A stretch of 64,000 nucleotides of DNA from Flavobacterium restrictum (lineage in GTDB: Bacteria > Bacteroidota > Bacteroidia > Flavobacteriales > Flavobacteriaceae): assembly GCF_007097245.1 (NCBI RefSeq), contig NZ_VJZT01000009.1, positions 1-64,000 of the forward strand, given 5' to 3'. A model generated the notes under the pieces. That model saw only the letters and a program-made list of their open reading frames with translations. It was not told where the DNA came from and searched no databases. Made by a program: the position numbers and the translations under genes. Below, piece after piece: positions 25,337-34,929 of the stretch (position 1 is its first letter; each line of letters begins with the position of its first letter).

Positions 25337-26413
25337 ATGGATACCTCAAAAAAAAGAAAAATACTTTTTCTAGGAGAATCCTTTAGAGCAGATGCTATTA
25401 CTTGGATGAACGGCCTTCGCGAATTTGGCGACTTCGAAATCATTACTTGGGAACTAAAAACGCCAAGCAACGGTGTAGTCAAACGAATGATGCGAATCGT
25501 TGAATTTGAACTGGCTCTTTTGAAAATAAGAAAAATTATCAAAAAACAGCAACCTGATATGGTAATTGCCGAGCGAACCACTAGCTATGGATTTCTGGCT
25601 TCCATGACCGGTGTAAAACCAATAGCGATTGCCCAACAGGGACGAACCGATCTCTGGCCTGAAAAATCAGCAACGTTACCCTTGAAAAAATTCATTCAAG
25701 ATTATGCTTTCAAAAAAGCCGATTTGATACACGCTTGGGGGCCAGTTATGACCATTTCGATGCAAGAAGCCAATGTGGATATGAACAAAGTATTGGTTTT
25801 ACCAAAAGGAATTGATTTAGATAGCTTTGACGACAATAATCAAGCCAACCCAAATAAAATACATGCAATTGTTACTCGGTCGCTATTACCGGAATACAGT
25901 CATGACATTATTTTAAAATCGTTTGGAATTTTAAACCAAAGAGGAATAGATTTCGTACTTACTATTGTGGGCGATGGAAAACAATTGCAGCCGTTGCAGG
26001 AATTAGCCAAAACATTAAAAATCGAGGACAAAGTACTCTTTACTGGAAGGATTAAAAACACAGCTTTACCGCAACTATTACAACAGTCCAACATATACAT
26101 CAGCATGCCAATAACCGAGGGCGTTTCGGCTTCATTATTTGAAGCCATGGCAAGCAAATGTTATCCCATAGTAACGGATATTGAAGGAAACCAGAGCTGG
26201 ATTACACATCGCAAAAACGGGCAACTTGTTGCAATTGATGATTATGAAATGCTGGCTAATGAATTAATTTGGGCATTTGAAAACAAAGAATACCGCGAAC
26301 AAGCAGTTCAAAAAAACAGACAATTTATAGCAGAAAATGCGAATTACACTACCAATATGAAAATTATAGCAGCTAAATATCATGAATTAATTAACGCTTC
26401 AAAAAAGATTTAA
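25337..26413 (+). CDS. Glycosyltransferase family 4 protein
   Basis: The 358-residue enzyme has a GT-B fold. The C-terminal donor-sugar domain shows the GT4 pattern: FVLTIVGDGKQLQPLQELA, VLFTGRIKNTALPQLLQQSNIYISMPITEGVSASLFEAMASKCYPIV, including the EGVSASLFEAMA nucleotide-sugar block. The acceptor is unknown. It is read in one operon with asnB (2-bp gap), suggesting a joint role in a modified surface glycan. Confidence 0.9.
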   Translation: MDTSKKRKILFLGESFRADAITWMNGLREFGDFEIITWELKTPSNGVVKRMMRIVEFELALLKIRKIIKKQQPDMVIAERTTSYGFLASMTGVKPIAIAQQGRTDLWPEKSATLPLKKFIQDYAFKKADLIHAWGPVMTISMQEANVDMNKVLVLPKGIDLDSFDDNNQANPNKIHAIVTRSLLPEYSHDIILKSFGILNQRGIDFVLTIVGDGKQLQPLQELAKTLKIEDKVLFTGRIKNTALPQLLQQSNIYISMPITEGVSASLFEAMASKCYPIVTDIEGNQSWITHRKNGQLVAIDDYEMLANELIWAFENKEYREQAVQKNRQFIAENANYTTNMKIIAAKYHELINASKKI

Positions 26414-26415
26414 TC

Positions 26416-28260
26416 ATGTGTGGAATTAACGGCATACTTCATTTGTCCCAACGCAAAATTGACGAACGCATTTTGATTAAAATGAGAGATTCGCTCGAAC
26501 ATCGAGGCCCTGACGACAAAGGAATTTATATGGACAACAACCTAGGTTTAGGACACGTAAGACTTTCTATTTTAGACGTTTCAGCAGCGGGACACCAACC
26601 TTTCTTATCTGACGATGGCCGATACGCTATGGTTTATAATGGCGAAATCTATAATTATAAAGACTTTTATCCAGAGCTAAAAAGCAATGGTTTTGCAATT
26701 AAAACGGGTACCGATACCGAAGTTTTATTAAAATTATTTCAACTCCATGGGCTGAAAATGCTGTCCCGTTTTGATGGCATGTTTGCTTTTGCCATTTGGG
26801 ACAAAGTCGAAAAAAAGCTAACGGTCGTTCGAGATCGAATGGGTGTAAAACCTTTGTATTATTCGTTTTACAACGAAAGTTTTTATTTTGGTTCCGAACA
26901 AAAAGCCCTTTTTACCGCTGGTGTTCCCCTAAAAATGGCACAAGACGGATTAGAAGAATACATTTTTAACCGGTTTGTGGCAGGTGAAAATACGTTGTAC
27001 CAAAACGTAAAAAAAGTCCTTCCCGGACACATCATGACGATCCTTGAAAACGGAAAAGTGACTACCGAAAAATGGTGGCACTTAAAATCCGAAATTCAAA
27101 ACCAGTCCGCTATTGTCAATCCTGTAGAGTGGTTTCAAGAAACGTTTGACGAGTCCGTAAAATCCAGAATGGTGAGTGATGTTCCCGTAGGTGTTTTGTT
27201 GAGTGGCGGACTCGATTCGTCCTCGATTTTGGCGTCTTTGTACCGACAAAATTTCAAGGACATAGAAACCTTTAATATTGGTTTCAAAGAAAAACACCAT
27301 AACGAATCGCATCTTGCCCAAATGCTGTCGGACAAGTTTGATTATAAATTCCACACGATGCACCTTGAAGATGAGGCCTTATATAATTCCTTATTAAAAG
27401 CGACTTATTTTCAGGACGAACCCATAATGCACTTGAGTGAACCTCATTTATTATCGGTTTCACAAATGGCAAAACCAAGCGTCAAAGTATTGCTTTCAGG
27501 CGAAGGAGCCGATGAATTAATGGGTGGCTACGTGCGCTACAAAACTTTACAATACCCGTCATTACTCCACTCAATTGCCACTTTAGGAAGCATCGATTTA
27601 TTTGCCAAAAAACCGCGTTTCGAAAAACTAATGCGCTATTCAGCAATCAAAAACCCACAAGATTTGATTCTCTACAATGGATCAAATATTTATCCAGCTG
27701 ATATTGCAGCTACTTTTGGAATAAAAAAAGAACCAAAAAACGAGTATCGAAAACAAATTTATGCCGAAGCAAAAGCCTTATATCCTGACAATTTGCGTCG
27801 GCAAGCCTTGTATTTTGACCAGCATACGTATATGTGTTCGCTACTAGATCGCAATGACCGCTGCACGATGGGCGCGTCTATAGAATGCAGAGAACCATTT
27901 TTGAGTCCCAAATTACTGACTGGTTTAGGATCGCTAGATGACAAATGGCTTTTTACGGGCAAAAAAGGAAAATATGTCCTTAAAACCGCCATGCAACACC
28001 GATTGCCCGAAGAAATTTTGAAATTCAAAAAAGTAGGATTGAGTGCACCTTGGGGTGATTATATTACTAAAAGCCCCGCTTTTAAGGACGAATTAACTGC
28101 TTTTGCCACCAGCGATTTGTTTCAAATGGATTATTTTAAAAACATTGATGCCAAAAAATTAATTGGAAATTTACAAAACGGAGATGCCAAAATGATTCCC
28201 TACATCATGCCGTTGTTCATGATGCACATCTGGATGAAAACTTATGCCAACGCTTTTTAA
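26416..28260 (+). CDS. asnB: Asparagine synthase (glutamine-hydrolysing)-type amidotransferase
   Basis: The 614-residue enzyme starts MCGINGI, with Cys2 as the glutaminase nucleophile. The Ntn domain (1-200) includes RGPDDKG, and the synthase domain has the PP-loop SGGLDSSSI (near residue 263) and GEGADELMGGY. It uses ATP and glutamine to amidate aspartate or an analogous carboxylate. The tight link to a GT4 gene favours a glycan-modifying paralog over the housekeeping enzyme, but this is inference. Confidence 0.88.
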   Translation: MCGINGILHLSQRKIDERILIKMRDSLEHRGPDDKGIYMDNNLGLGHVRLSILDVSAAGHQPFLSDDGRYAMVYNGEIYNYKDFYPELKSNGFAIKTGTDTEVLLKLFQLHGLKMLSRFDGMFAFAIWDKVEKKLTVVRDRMGVKPLYYSFYNESFYFGSEQKALFTAGVPLKMAQDGLEEYIFNRFVAGENTLYQNVKKVLPGHIMTILENGKVTTEKWWHLKSEIQNQSAIVNPVEWFQETFDESVKSRMVSDVPVGVLLSGGLDSSSILASLYRQNFKDIETFNIGFKEKHHNESHLAQMLSDKFDYKFHTMHLEDEALYNSLLKATYFQDEPIMHLSEPHLLSVSQMAKPSVKVLLSGEGADELMGGYVRYKTLQYPSLLHSIATLGSIDLFAKKPRFEKLMRYSAIKNPQDLILYNGSNIYPADIAATFGIKKEPKNEYRKQIYAEAKALYPDNLRRQALYFDQHTYMCSLLDRNDRCTMGASIECREPFLSPKLLTGLGSLDDKWLFTGKKGKYVLKTAMQHRLPEEILKFKKVGLSAPWGDYITKSPAFKDELTAFATSDLFQMDYFKNIDAKKLIGNLQNGDAKMIPYIMPLFMMHIWMKTYANAF

Positions 28261-28277
28261 AATAAAAAAGAACTTTT

Positions 28278-29291
28278 ATGGAAATACAAGCTGATTTCTC
28301 TCTAAAAAACTACACTACTTTTGGCATTGAAGCCAAAGCCAAACAATTTGCATCGGTACAAAATGCAACCGATTTAGCAACAATTTTAAAAGAAAATAGT
28401 ACTCAAAAAAAATTTATCTTGGGTGGTGGCAGCAACATGCTTTTGACACAAGATATTGACGCATTAGTACTTCATATTGATTTAAAGGGCAAAAAAATAA
28501 TCCAAGAAAACGATGATTTTGTTTGGGTCGAAAGCCAAGCAGGAGAAAATTGGCATGAATTTGTATTGTGGACCATTCACCAAGATTTTGGTGGTTTAGA
28601 AAACATGTCGCTCATTCCTGGCAACGTAGGTACTACTCCCGTGCAAAACATTGGGGCGTATGGTACCGAAATTAAAGACACTTTTGTTTCCTGTACTGCC
28701 ATGGCAATTGCCAGTCAGGAGATAAAAACATTTACCAAGGACGAATGCCATTTTGGCTACCGAGAAAGTATTTTTAAAAACGAAGCCAAAGACCAATACA
28801 TCATCACATCGGTTGTTTTTAAATTGACCAAAAAGAACCATAAAATCAATATTTCCTATGGCGATATTGCAGCAGAGTTGACAAACAACAACATAACAAC
28901 TCCCAGCCTAATTGACGTGAGTAATGCCGTAATAGCCATCAGGCAAAGTAAATTACCGGATCCTAAAGTACTGGGAAACAGTGGTAGTTTTTTTAAAAAT
29001 CCAATTGTTTTGAAAACCGATTTTGAAAAAATACACCAGAAATTTCCAGAAATGAAATACTACGACATTTCACCAACCGAGGTAAAAGTCCCTGCGGGTT
29101 GGCTTATAGAACAAGCAGGTTTCAAAGGGAAACGTTTTGGCGATGCGGGAATTCACACCAAGCAAGCGCTTGTATTAGTCAATTATGGTACCGCAACAGG
29201 AGCGGAAATTCTAGCCGTTTCAAGAAACATTCAGGATACCATTCTCAAAACCTTTGGTATTGCCATAGAAGCCGAAGTTAACGTGATTTAA
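28278..29291 (+). CDS. murB: UDP-N-acetylmuramate dehydrogenase
   Basis: The 337-residue flavoenzyme reduces UDP-GlcNAc-enolpyruvate with NADPH in peptidoglycan synthesis. Motifs: the FAD-binding FILGGGSNML, SLIPGNVGTTPVQNIGAYGTEI, CHFGYRESIFK, LGNSGSFFKNP with the proton-donor Ser, and PAGWLIEQAGFKG near the end. It is of the longer type I class. Starts 17 bp after asnB. Confidence 0.96.
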   Translation: MEIQADFSLKNYTTFGIEAKAKQFASVQNATDLATILKENSTQKKFILGGGSNMLLTQDIDALVLHIDLKGKKIIQENDDFVWVESQAGENWHEFVLWTIHQDFGGLENMSLIPGNVGTTPVQNIGAYGTEIKDTFVSCTAMAIASQEIKTFTKDECHFGYRESIFKNEAKDQYIITSVVFKLTKKNHKINISYGDIAAELTNNNITTPSLIDVSNAVIAIRQSKLPDPKVLGNSGSFFKNPIVLKTDFEKIHQKFPEMKYYDISPTEVKVPAGWLIEQAGFKGKRFGDAGIHTKQALVLVNYGTATGAEILAVSRNIQDTILKTFGIAIEAEVNVI

Positions 29292-29323
29292 AACCGATAC
29301 ATTTATTTTATAAACCAACTAAA

Positions 29324-29938
29324 ATGTACATTCCAGACTTATATCGCAATGAAGATCAAGAAGCTATAACCCAATTTCTCCATGAAAATAGTTTTGGAAT
29401 TTTGGTCAATCAAACTAATGGTAGCTTGTGGGCAACTCATATTCCGCTCGAATTAGACACCAATACTGATGGAAAACAAATTTTATTTGGACATCTTGCC
29501 AAAGAAAATCCACAATGGAAAAGTTGTACTCAAAACGAGGAAGTTTTGGCCATTTTCACAGGCCCACACAGTTATATTTCCTCCTCGTGGTACGACCATG
29601 AAAATGTCCCCACTTGGAACTATATCGCTGTACATATTTACGGAAAAATCAAAATTATAACGGGAGATGCCGTTGCTGCCTCCTTAAAAAAACTCGTTGA
29701 TAAATACGAACAAATTTCTGAAAATCCAGTCAAAGTAGAAGAATTTTCTAGAAGAACAATGCTGCAAACCAATGGAATCGTAGCTTTTGAAATAGAAATT
29801 ACTGCCATTCAAGCCAAAAAGAAATTATCGCAAAATAGAGATGAAACCAATTTCAAAAACATTATTACAGCATTAGAAAAAACTGGAAGTCCACAAGCCT
29901 GTTCCATTGCACAAGAAATGAAAAAATGCCAAAAGTAA
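29324..29938 (+). CDS. PaiB-like FMN-binding protein
   Basis: The 204-residue protein belongs to the FMN-binding split-barrel family annotated as negative transcriptional regulator (PaiB): MYIPDLYR start, ATHIPLELD, FTGPHSYISSSWYD, VPTWNYIAVHIYGKI. Such proteins look like pyridoxamine-phosphate-oxidase relatives and, in Bacillus, act with PaiA. No DNA-binding domain is visible, so the regulator label is nominal. Confidence 0.87.
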   Translation: MYIPDLYRNEDQEAITQFLHENSFGILVNQTNGSLWATHIPLELDTNTDGKQILFGHLAKENPQWKSCTQNEEVLAIFTGPHSYISSSWYDHENVPTWNYIAVHIYGKIKIITGDAVAASLKKLVDKYEQISENPVKVEEFSRRTMLQTNGIVAFEIEITAIQAKKKLSQNRDETNFKNIITALEKTGSPQACSIAQEMKKCQK

Positions 29939-30011
29939 TTCCCCTCTAACGCTTGAAAATTAACAATTGATAATTACCTTTGCATTCGATTTAAAAGCCA
30001 AAAAAAAAACA

Positions 30012-31118
30012 ATGCTACTATTTAATTTATACTTCTTTATTTTCATCACGGTGGTTCAAATCGCTTATTATTTAGGCGTTTTTGGGAAGTTTTCTTTTGC
30101 GAAAGCAATAAAAACAACCCCCAAACGCATTCCAATATCCGTTATTGTTTGTGCCAAAAATGAAGAAGACAACATCATAAATTTTATTCCTTTGTTGGCG
30201 GAACAAAATTATCCTGACTTTGAGATTGTCCTCATCGATGACGCTTCAAGTGACCATACCGGAGCCATTTTTGAAGGTTTTGAACAACAATATCCCCATG
30301 TACGTTTGGTAAAAGTAGCCAACAATGAAGCCTTTTGGGGCAACAAAAAATATGCGTTAACCCTGGGAATAAAAGCGGCAAAAAAAGAGTATTTACTCTT
30401 TACAGATGCAGATTGTTACCCTACATCAACGGATTGGATTGCGACTATGAGTTCGCAATTTACTATGCAAAAAACGATTGTTTTGGGCTATGGTGGTTAT
30501 GAAAAAATAGCCAATTCGTTCTTGAATAAAATCATTCGTTTCGAAACGGTTTTGACCGCTATTCAATATTTTTCATGGGCAAAATTAGGACATCCATATA
30601 TGGGTGTGGGACGAAATTTAGCCTACAAAAAGGAAGTTTTTTTTAATGTAAATGGTTTTATTGACCACATGCAAATTCGATCTGGCGACGATGATTTGTT
30701 TGTCAATCAAGCCGCAAGTTCCAAGAACACCACCATTTGCTTCGCTCCCGAAGGTTTTACCTATTCGAAACCAAAACTAAAATATACCGAATGGTTTACT
30801 CAAAAACGACGCCATGTTGCCACAGCACAGTTTTACAAACCGTTTGACAAGTTGCAATTAGGACTTTTTTACCTATCGCAATTGTTGTTTATACTGCTTT
30901 CCATACTTTTATTGGCGTTTCAATTTCAATGGATAATCGTTTTGAGCATCATCGGTTTTAGGTATTTGGTTACTTGGATTGTCATTGGTTTTGGGGCCAG
31001 TAAATTAAAAGAAAAAGATGTTGTATATTGGTATCCTATTATTGAGTTGACGCTTGTAGTTACACAAATTAATGTCTTCATTACCAATATTTTTTCAAAA
31101 CCCGTACATTGGAAATAA
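30012..31118 (+). CDS. Glycosyltransferase family 2 membrane protein
   Basis: I start the 368-residue protein at MLLFNLYFFIFIT (30012). It has an N-terminal membrane span (residues 3-22), a GT-A domain with VIVCAKNEEDNI, VLIDDASSDHT and FTDADCYP (DxD-like metal site), and a KRRH-type motif near TQKRRHVATAQF, followed by three C-terminal spans. The sugar and acceptor are unknown. It overlaps the ECF sigma gene by 10 bp. Confidence 0.87.
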   Translation: MLLFNLYFFIFITVVQIAYYLGVFGKFSFAKAIKTTPKRIPISVIVCAKNEEDNIINFIPLLAEQNYPDFEIVLIDDASSDHTGAIFEGFEQQYPHVRLVKVANNEAFWGNKKYALTLGIKAAKKEYLLFTDADCYPTSTDWIATMSSQFTMQKTIVLGYGGYEKIANSFLNKIIRFETVLTAIQYFSWAKLGHPYMGVGRNLAYKKEVFFNVNGFIDHMQIRSGDDDLFVNQAASSKNTTICFAPEGFTYSKPKLKYTEWFTQKRRHVATAQFYKPFDKLQLGLFYLSQLLFILLSILLLAFQFQWIIVLSIIGFRYLVTWIVIGFGASKLKEKDVVYWYPIIELTLVVTQINVFITNIFSKPVHWK

Positions 31119-31660
31119 ACAAAAAGATAGAAAAAGCAAAAAAAGGCGACCAAATTGCCTTCACGTTTCTATTGGATTATTATTGGAACGAAGTGTACGG
31201 ATTCATGCTTAAACGTACCGAAAACGAAACCGACGCCGAGGACATTGCCATTGAAACCTTCTCCAAAGCATTTGACAAAATTGCAACTTATAACAGTGAA
31301 TTTCAATTCAATACGTGGTTGATAGCTATTGCAAAAAACGTTCATATTGATTTGTTACGCAAAAAAAAATCCAACCTTTTTGTCGAAATTACCGATGAAG
31401 AAGACCGCCAAGCCTACAATATTGCCGACACAACCCCATCTGCAGAAGACGTATTAATTACGGAACAAAACCTTTCGCAGTTACTGCAATTCATCAAAGA
31501 ATTGAAACCACATTATCAAGAAGTTATTCAGTTGCGCTACTTTCAAGAGTTAAGTTATCAAGAAATTGCTAATAAAATTGACGAACCCATAAGCAATGTC
31601 AAAATTAAATTGCTTCGAGCCAAAAAACTACTTGCCGAAATTATCGAAGGAAAACGGTAG
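31109..31660 (+). CDS. ECF-type RNA polymerase sigma factor
   Basis: The 183-residue protein starts at a TTG inside the last codons of the glycosyltransferase; no ATG is available before the conserved region 2. Region 2 shows LDYYWNEVYGFMLKRTENETDAEDIAIETFSKAF, and region 4 shows IQLRYFQELSYQEIANKIDEPISNVKIKLLRAKKLL. It should direct RNA polymerase to a private promoter set. No anti-sigma gene is adjacent, unlike the FecI-FecR pair at 54.2 kb. Confidence 0.88.
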   Translation: MEINKKIEKAKKGDQIAFTFLLDYYWNEVYGFMLKRTENETDAEDIAIETFSKAFDKIATYNSEFQFNTWLIAIAKNVHIDLLRKKKSNLFVEITDEEDRQAYNIADTTPSAEDVLITEQNLSQLLQFIKELKPHYQEVIQLRYFQELSYQEIANKIDEPISNVKIKLLRAKKLLAEIIEGKR

Positions 31661-31816
31661 TTTTTAATATTTTTTACGCCATATCATTTAAATTACTCTT
31701 AAAATAGTTGAAAAATAATACTTTTTTAACACACTAAAACGAATACTATTGGCGTTAATATATTAAACAACGCTGCTTATGATTGGACTGATACGTAACC
31801 TTTAAATTCCGAAATC

Positions 31817-32626
31817 ATGTCACAATTAAGTATTTACGAAACCAACTGGATTAATCTTGTTTTTGAAAACCGAAACCAAGCCTACGGAGCCTATCAGCTG
31901 CGCCAAGAAAACACCAAAACATCCTTCCAAGCACTCTTGTTAGGAATGTTGCTACTCGTTTCAGCAGTTAGTGTCCCCATGATACTTAATCTATTCAAAG
32001 CACCAAGTTTACCACCTGATAGTATTCCCGGAATCGTAATAAGACCCATTCATCTGAACCTGATTATAGATCCTTTGGTTAAGCCAAAAGCGGTGCTTCC
32101 AAGGGTAAAAAACCCAATCGAGGTTCCCGTAAAAACCAGTCAAATGGCACATCCTGTTATTGTTCAAGCCAATCTCGCCAGCCCAGACGTACCGCTAAAT
32201 AGTGTGGCAAATACAACCGCACCAGTTACTGATGGTGGCACAACTGGCACAGCAAGCGCAACTACTGGAGCGGTTATAAACACTAGCACACTACCTACTG
32301 ATACCAATGCAATTGTAACCACAGTAGCACTTGACAAACTACCTGAATTTCCTGGTGGCATCAATAAATTCTATATGTATGTGGGCAATAATTTTGAAAA
32401 ACCAGAAATAGAAAGCAGCAAAGCGATTCGAGTGTATGTGTCGTTTGTTATCGAAAAAGACGGGAGCATGACTGCTATTCAAGTACTAAAAGATCCTGGA
32501 TACGGACTAGGAAACGAAGCGGTTCGTGTTTTGAAATCATTAAAAACAAAATGGACTCCAGGAATTTTGGCTGGAAAAGCAGTTCGAACCGCCTATAATT
32601 TACCCATTATTATTCAGATGGAATAA
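31817..32626 (+). CDS. Energy transducer TonB
   Basis: The 269-residue protein has an N-terminal segment typical of flavobacterial TonB (NQAYGAYQLRQ, residues 21-31), a membrane anchor (residues 37-55), a Pro/Val/Thr-rich periplasmic linker (about 60-170) and a C-terminal TonB domain (about 178-269) with KLPEFPGGINKF and VSFVIEKDGSMTAIQVLKDPG. It couples the ExbBD proton motor to outer-membrane receptors. A terminator follows. Confidence 0.92.
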   Translation: MSQLSIYETNWINLVFENRNQAYGAYQLRQENTKTSFQALLLGMLLLVSAVSVPMILNLFKAPSLPPDSIPGIVIRPIHLNLIIDPLVKPKAVLPRVKNPIEVPVKTSQMAHPVIVQANLASPDVPLNSVANTTAPVTDGGTTGTASATTGAVINTSTLPTDTNAIVTTVALDKLPEFPGGINKFYMYVGNNFEKPEIESSKAIRVYVSFVIEKDGSMTAIQVLKDPGYGLGNEAVRVLKSLKTKWTPGILAGKAVRTAYNLPIIIQME

Positions 32627-32661
32627 TTTATAAAACGAGATTTTATCCCATTTACATTGAT

Positions 32662-32691
32662 AAGCAACACCTAGAACGTGTTGCTTTTTTT
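32662..32691 (+). terminator. Terminator of the first TonB gene
   Basis: Stem aagcaacac / gtgttgctt (32662-32670 with 32678-32686), 7-nt loop, then T tract. Confidence 0.9.
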
Positions 32692-32916
32692 ATGTCCGCA
32701 GATTTTCAAAACACACACAATTGCCTTTCTTGATTTAAAATACTGATTTCCAATGTTAAGCTTTCAAAAATAATGCTTCAAAATGTTTTTCGAAAACTTA
32801 TTTTTTTTACTTTTATGTAAAGTTAATGTTAAGTTTGTTTTAATTTAAAGTTATGTTTATTAAAACACATTTAAGGTCTAACTAAAAAAAGTAGTAATCC
32901 TAAAAAAAAAGTAAAC

Positions 32917-33492
32917 ATGTACACAAGCAAAAAATCCCAAATCGAAAACACAATTGTTGATGCAAAACCAAATCAATTTTCAGCACTACACCATCCTGCA
33001 AAATACGGTGTATGCGCGCTCATGGGAATCCTGATGTTACTGCAAACTCCAAGTTTTGCCAAAAACAAAGTAGTACCCAATCCACAAAGAACAATTCCTA
33101 GTTTGACTTTTCTGCCGAGCAGCGTTGCTTTGGATTCGGTAAAAAAACGAAAAGTAGCTATTGAAAACGAAAGAGTCATTATCAATCTAAATGAATTAGA
33201 CAAAGTAGCAGAATATCCTGGCGGGATTCAAAATTTTTATTCAAAAATAAGCGCAAATTTAGATTCCTCCGAATTAAATTATAAAGTTTTTACACAAATT
33301 CACGTTTCCTTTGTGATTGAAAAAGACGGAACTATGAGCGAAATTGTAGTAGACACGACCATTGAACCCGATTTGAAAAAAGAGATTATTGATGGTTTGA
33401 AAGCCATAAAAACAAAATGGTCGCCCGCAATAATGGACAATCAACCCGTTCGAATCGCCTACGGATTACCAATAGTGTTGAATTTAGATTAA
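32917..33492 (+). CDS. Short TonB-like energy transducer
   Basis: The 191-residue protein has a hydrophobic anchor set back from the N-terminus (residues ~30-46), a brief linker (about 48-95, not proline-rich) and a TonB C-terminal domain (about 100-191): KVAEYPGGIQNFY and VSFVIEKDGTMSEIVVD. It clearly resembles the TonB at 31817 (shared VSFVIEKDG block) but has a much shorter linker, so it may not span the periplasm by itself. It is separately expressed, preceded by 290 bp of AT-rich DNA without a clear -7. Confidence 0.82.
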   Translation: MYTSKKSQIENTIVDAKPNQFSALHHPAKYGVCALMGILMLLQTPSFAKNKVVPNPQRTIPSLTFLPSSVALDSVKKRKVAIENERVIINLNELDKVAEYPGGIQNFYSKISANLDSSELNYKVFTQIHVSFVIEKDGTMSEIVVDTTIEPDLKKEIIDGLKAIKTKWSPAIMDNQPVRIAYGLPIVLNLD

Positions 33493-33551
33493 CAAATTAC
33501 ATTTTGAACCAATACATATTCTAAGATAGTGTTGGTAATACTTAATAAGAC

Positions 33552-33568
33552 TGTCCGCCAAGCGGACT
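33552..33568. repeat. Small perfect hairpin
   Basis: tgtccgc / gcggact has a 6-bp stem (33553-33558 with 33562-33567) and 3-nt loop, just upstream of the dispersed repeat at 33584. Confidence 0.5.
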
Positions 33569-33583
33569 AACAATGCAATAATA

Positions 33584-33664
33584 GGACACGGATTAGGCAG
33601 ATTTTCACAGATTGCTATATAAAAATTTGTTTTTATCCGTTCAAATCCGTGTCATCTGTGTCCC
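33584..33664. repeat. Dispersed imperfect palindromic repeat, copy 2
   Basis: The 81-bp element has arms ggacacggattaggcagat and a right arm ending tccgtgtcatctgtgtcc. The 17-mer at 33644-33660 is the exact reverse complement of 10139-10155, so it is inverted relative to copy 1. Confidence 0.75.
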
Positions 33665-33711
33665 ATTTTTAAAATGGATACAAGTAACCGATTGTCATAT
33701 TACGTAAAGCA

Positions 33712-33746
33712 AAAAGCAGTACCAAAAATGGGTACTGCTTTTTTTT
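33712..33746. terminator. Bidirectional terminator, short TonB gene and M48 gene
   Basis: Stem aaaagcagtacc / ggtactgctttt (33712-33723 with 33731-33742), 7-nt loop, T tract on the plus strand and A tract on the other. Confidence 0.9.
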
Positions 33747-33759
33747 ATGCGTTCAAAAA

Positions 33760-34617
33760 CTATTTTTTCTTCTTCTTCTTTTTCGTTACTGGCTTTTTAG
33801 TCGACGGTGCAACTGGGACTTCCTTTTTTTGCACATAAGGCTGGTACAAACCATCGGCAATGGCGCGCTGTTTGGCATCTTCGGCACGTTGTTTTGAATC
33901 GGGATGTGAACTCATCATCCGGTCTAGAAACGAAGCTTCGGCACCTTGACTCATCGTAGCCAAGATTGAAAAGGCTGCAGCAACGGCATTGACATCGTAG
34001 CCATTTTTTTTCATAAAATTATAGGAGAACTCATCCGCTTCGGCTTCTTGTTTTCGGCTGTGTTGGCTATCAATCATTAGATTTCCTAGTTTGCCCAACT
34101 GGCTATCGGTAATCGTAGAAATAGTTTGAGATTGTGACGCAGCAGCATCAATCAAAGCTTCTTTTTTGTAAGCCGCTTTCATGGCATCGCGGGAATGATG
34201 TTTCGCCACGTGCCCAATTTCATGCCCAATAACAGCTAGCAATTCGTTGTCATCCATAATATCCATCAACCCAGAAAACACGCGAACGCTCCCATCGGCG
34301 GTGGCAAAAGCATTCACTTCTTTTAGGATATACACTTTATAATTCAGCGTAAAACCGTCGCCTTGGGTGTATTTACCAAAAACTTTATTCAACCTGATGG
34401 TGTAGGGATCTGTAGCGGTTGCAATGGTGTGTTCAGCATCCATTTTATCGACGGCGGCTTTAGATAATTTAGCAGCATCGGCATCGCTAAAGGTAAATCC
34501 TGCCAAGCCTTTTTGAACGGCACCTAATGCTTTTTCGCCAAAATTAATTTGCGCATTCGATTTTGAAAGTCCAAGAGTCACGAAAACTAATGCGAATAAG
34601 ATATTTTTTGTCTTCAT
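33760..34617 (-). CDS. M48-family metalloprotease, secreted
   Basis: The 285-residue protein has a signal peptide (to about residue 22, SKSNAQ), a zinc-metalloprotease domain with HEIGHVAKHH (HExxH) and a downstream acidic EADEFSYNF supplying the third metal ligand. It lacks the multi-span membrane part of HtpX, so it is a soluble, Loi-like M48 protease, periplasmic or secreted. The last residues form a Lys run (TKKPVTKKKKKKK). The substrate is unknown. Confidence 0.9.
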   Translation of the reverse strand: MKTKNILFALVFVTLGLSKSNAQINFGEKALGAVQKGLAGFTFSDADAAKLSKAAVDKMDAEHTIATATDPYTIRLNKVFGKYTQGDGFTLNYKVYILKEVNAFATADGSVRVFSGLMDIMDDNELLAVIGHEIGHVAKHHSRDAMKAAYKKEALIDAAASQSQTISTITDSQLGKLGNLMIDSQHSRKQEAEADEFSYNFMKKNGYDVNAVAAAFSILATMSQGAEASFLDRMMSSHPDSKQRAEDAKQRAIADGLYQPYVQKKEVPVAPSTKKPVTKKKKKKK

Positions 34618-34929
34618 TTTTATTTATTTTTTGAGGGACAAATATATGATTGATTTAACTAAAAAAATGAATTTGGCAACTAAAATCAAACATTCTTTTC
34701 AAATACAAAGGCAATCAACATGCTTAAAATAACAGAATTCTCATAATTACGCACTACAATTATCAATAATTAACAATTAAGTAGCCTCTTTTGGCAAATA
34801 AATAATTTAAGAAAACAATTATATATAAAACAAAAATAAACAGGATTTTACTTGTAAATGTTATTTTTTTTTTTTGCTTTACAAACGGTTAACCAAAGTA
34901 TTTTATTACTAATTTTAATTTTTTAAAAC
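34618..34929. other. 312-bp AT-rich spacer
   Basis: Strongly A/T-rich with no reading frame. It contains the M48 gene's -7 element (34639-34646). No clear -7 is seen in front of the small-peptide gene at 34930. Confidence 0.7.
34639..34646 (-). promoter_or_regulatory. -7 element for the M48 gene
   Basis: TATATTTG on the minus strand, 21 bp upstream of the start. Confidence 0.5.

Noticed and set aside
33553..33567. Hairpin gtccgc-caa-gcggac as a terminator for the short TonB gene
   Set aside because: No T tract follows; a strong bidirectional terminator exists at 33712-33746.
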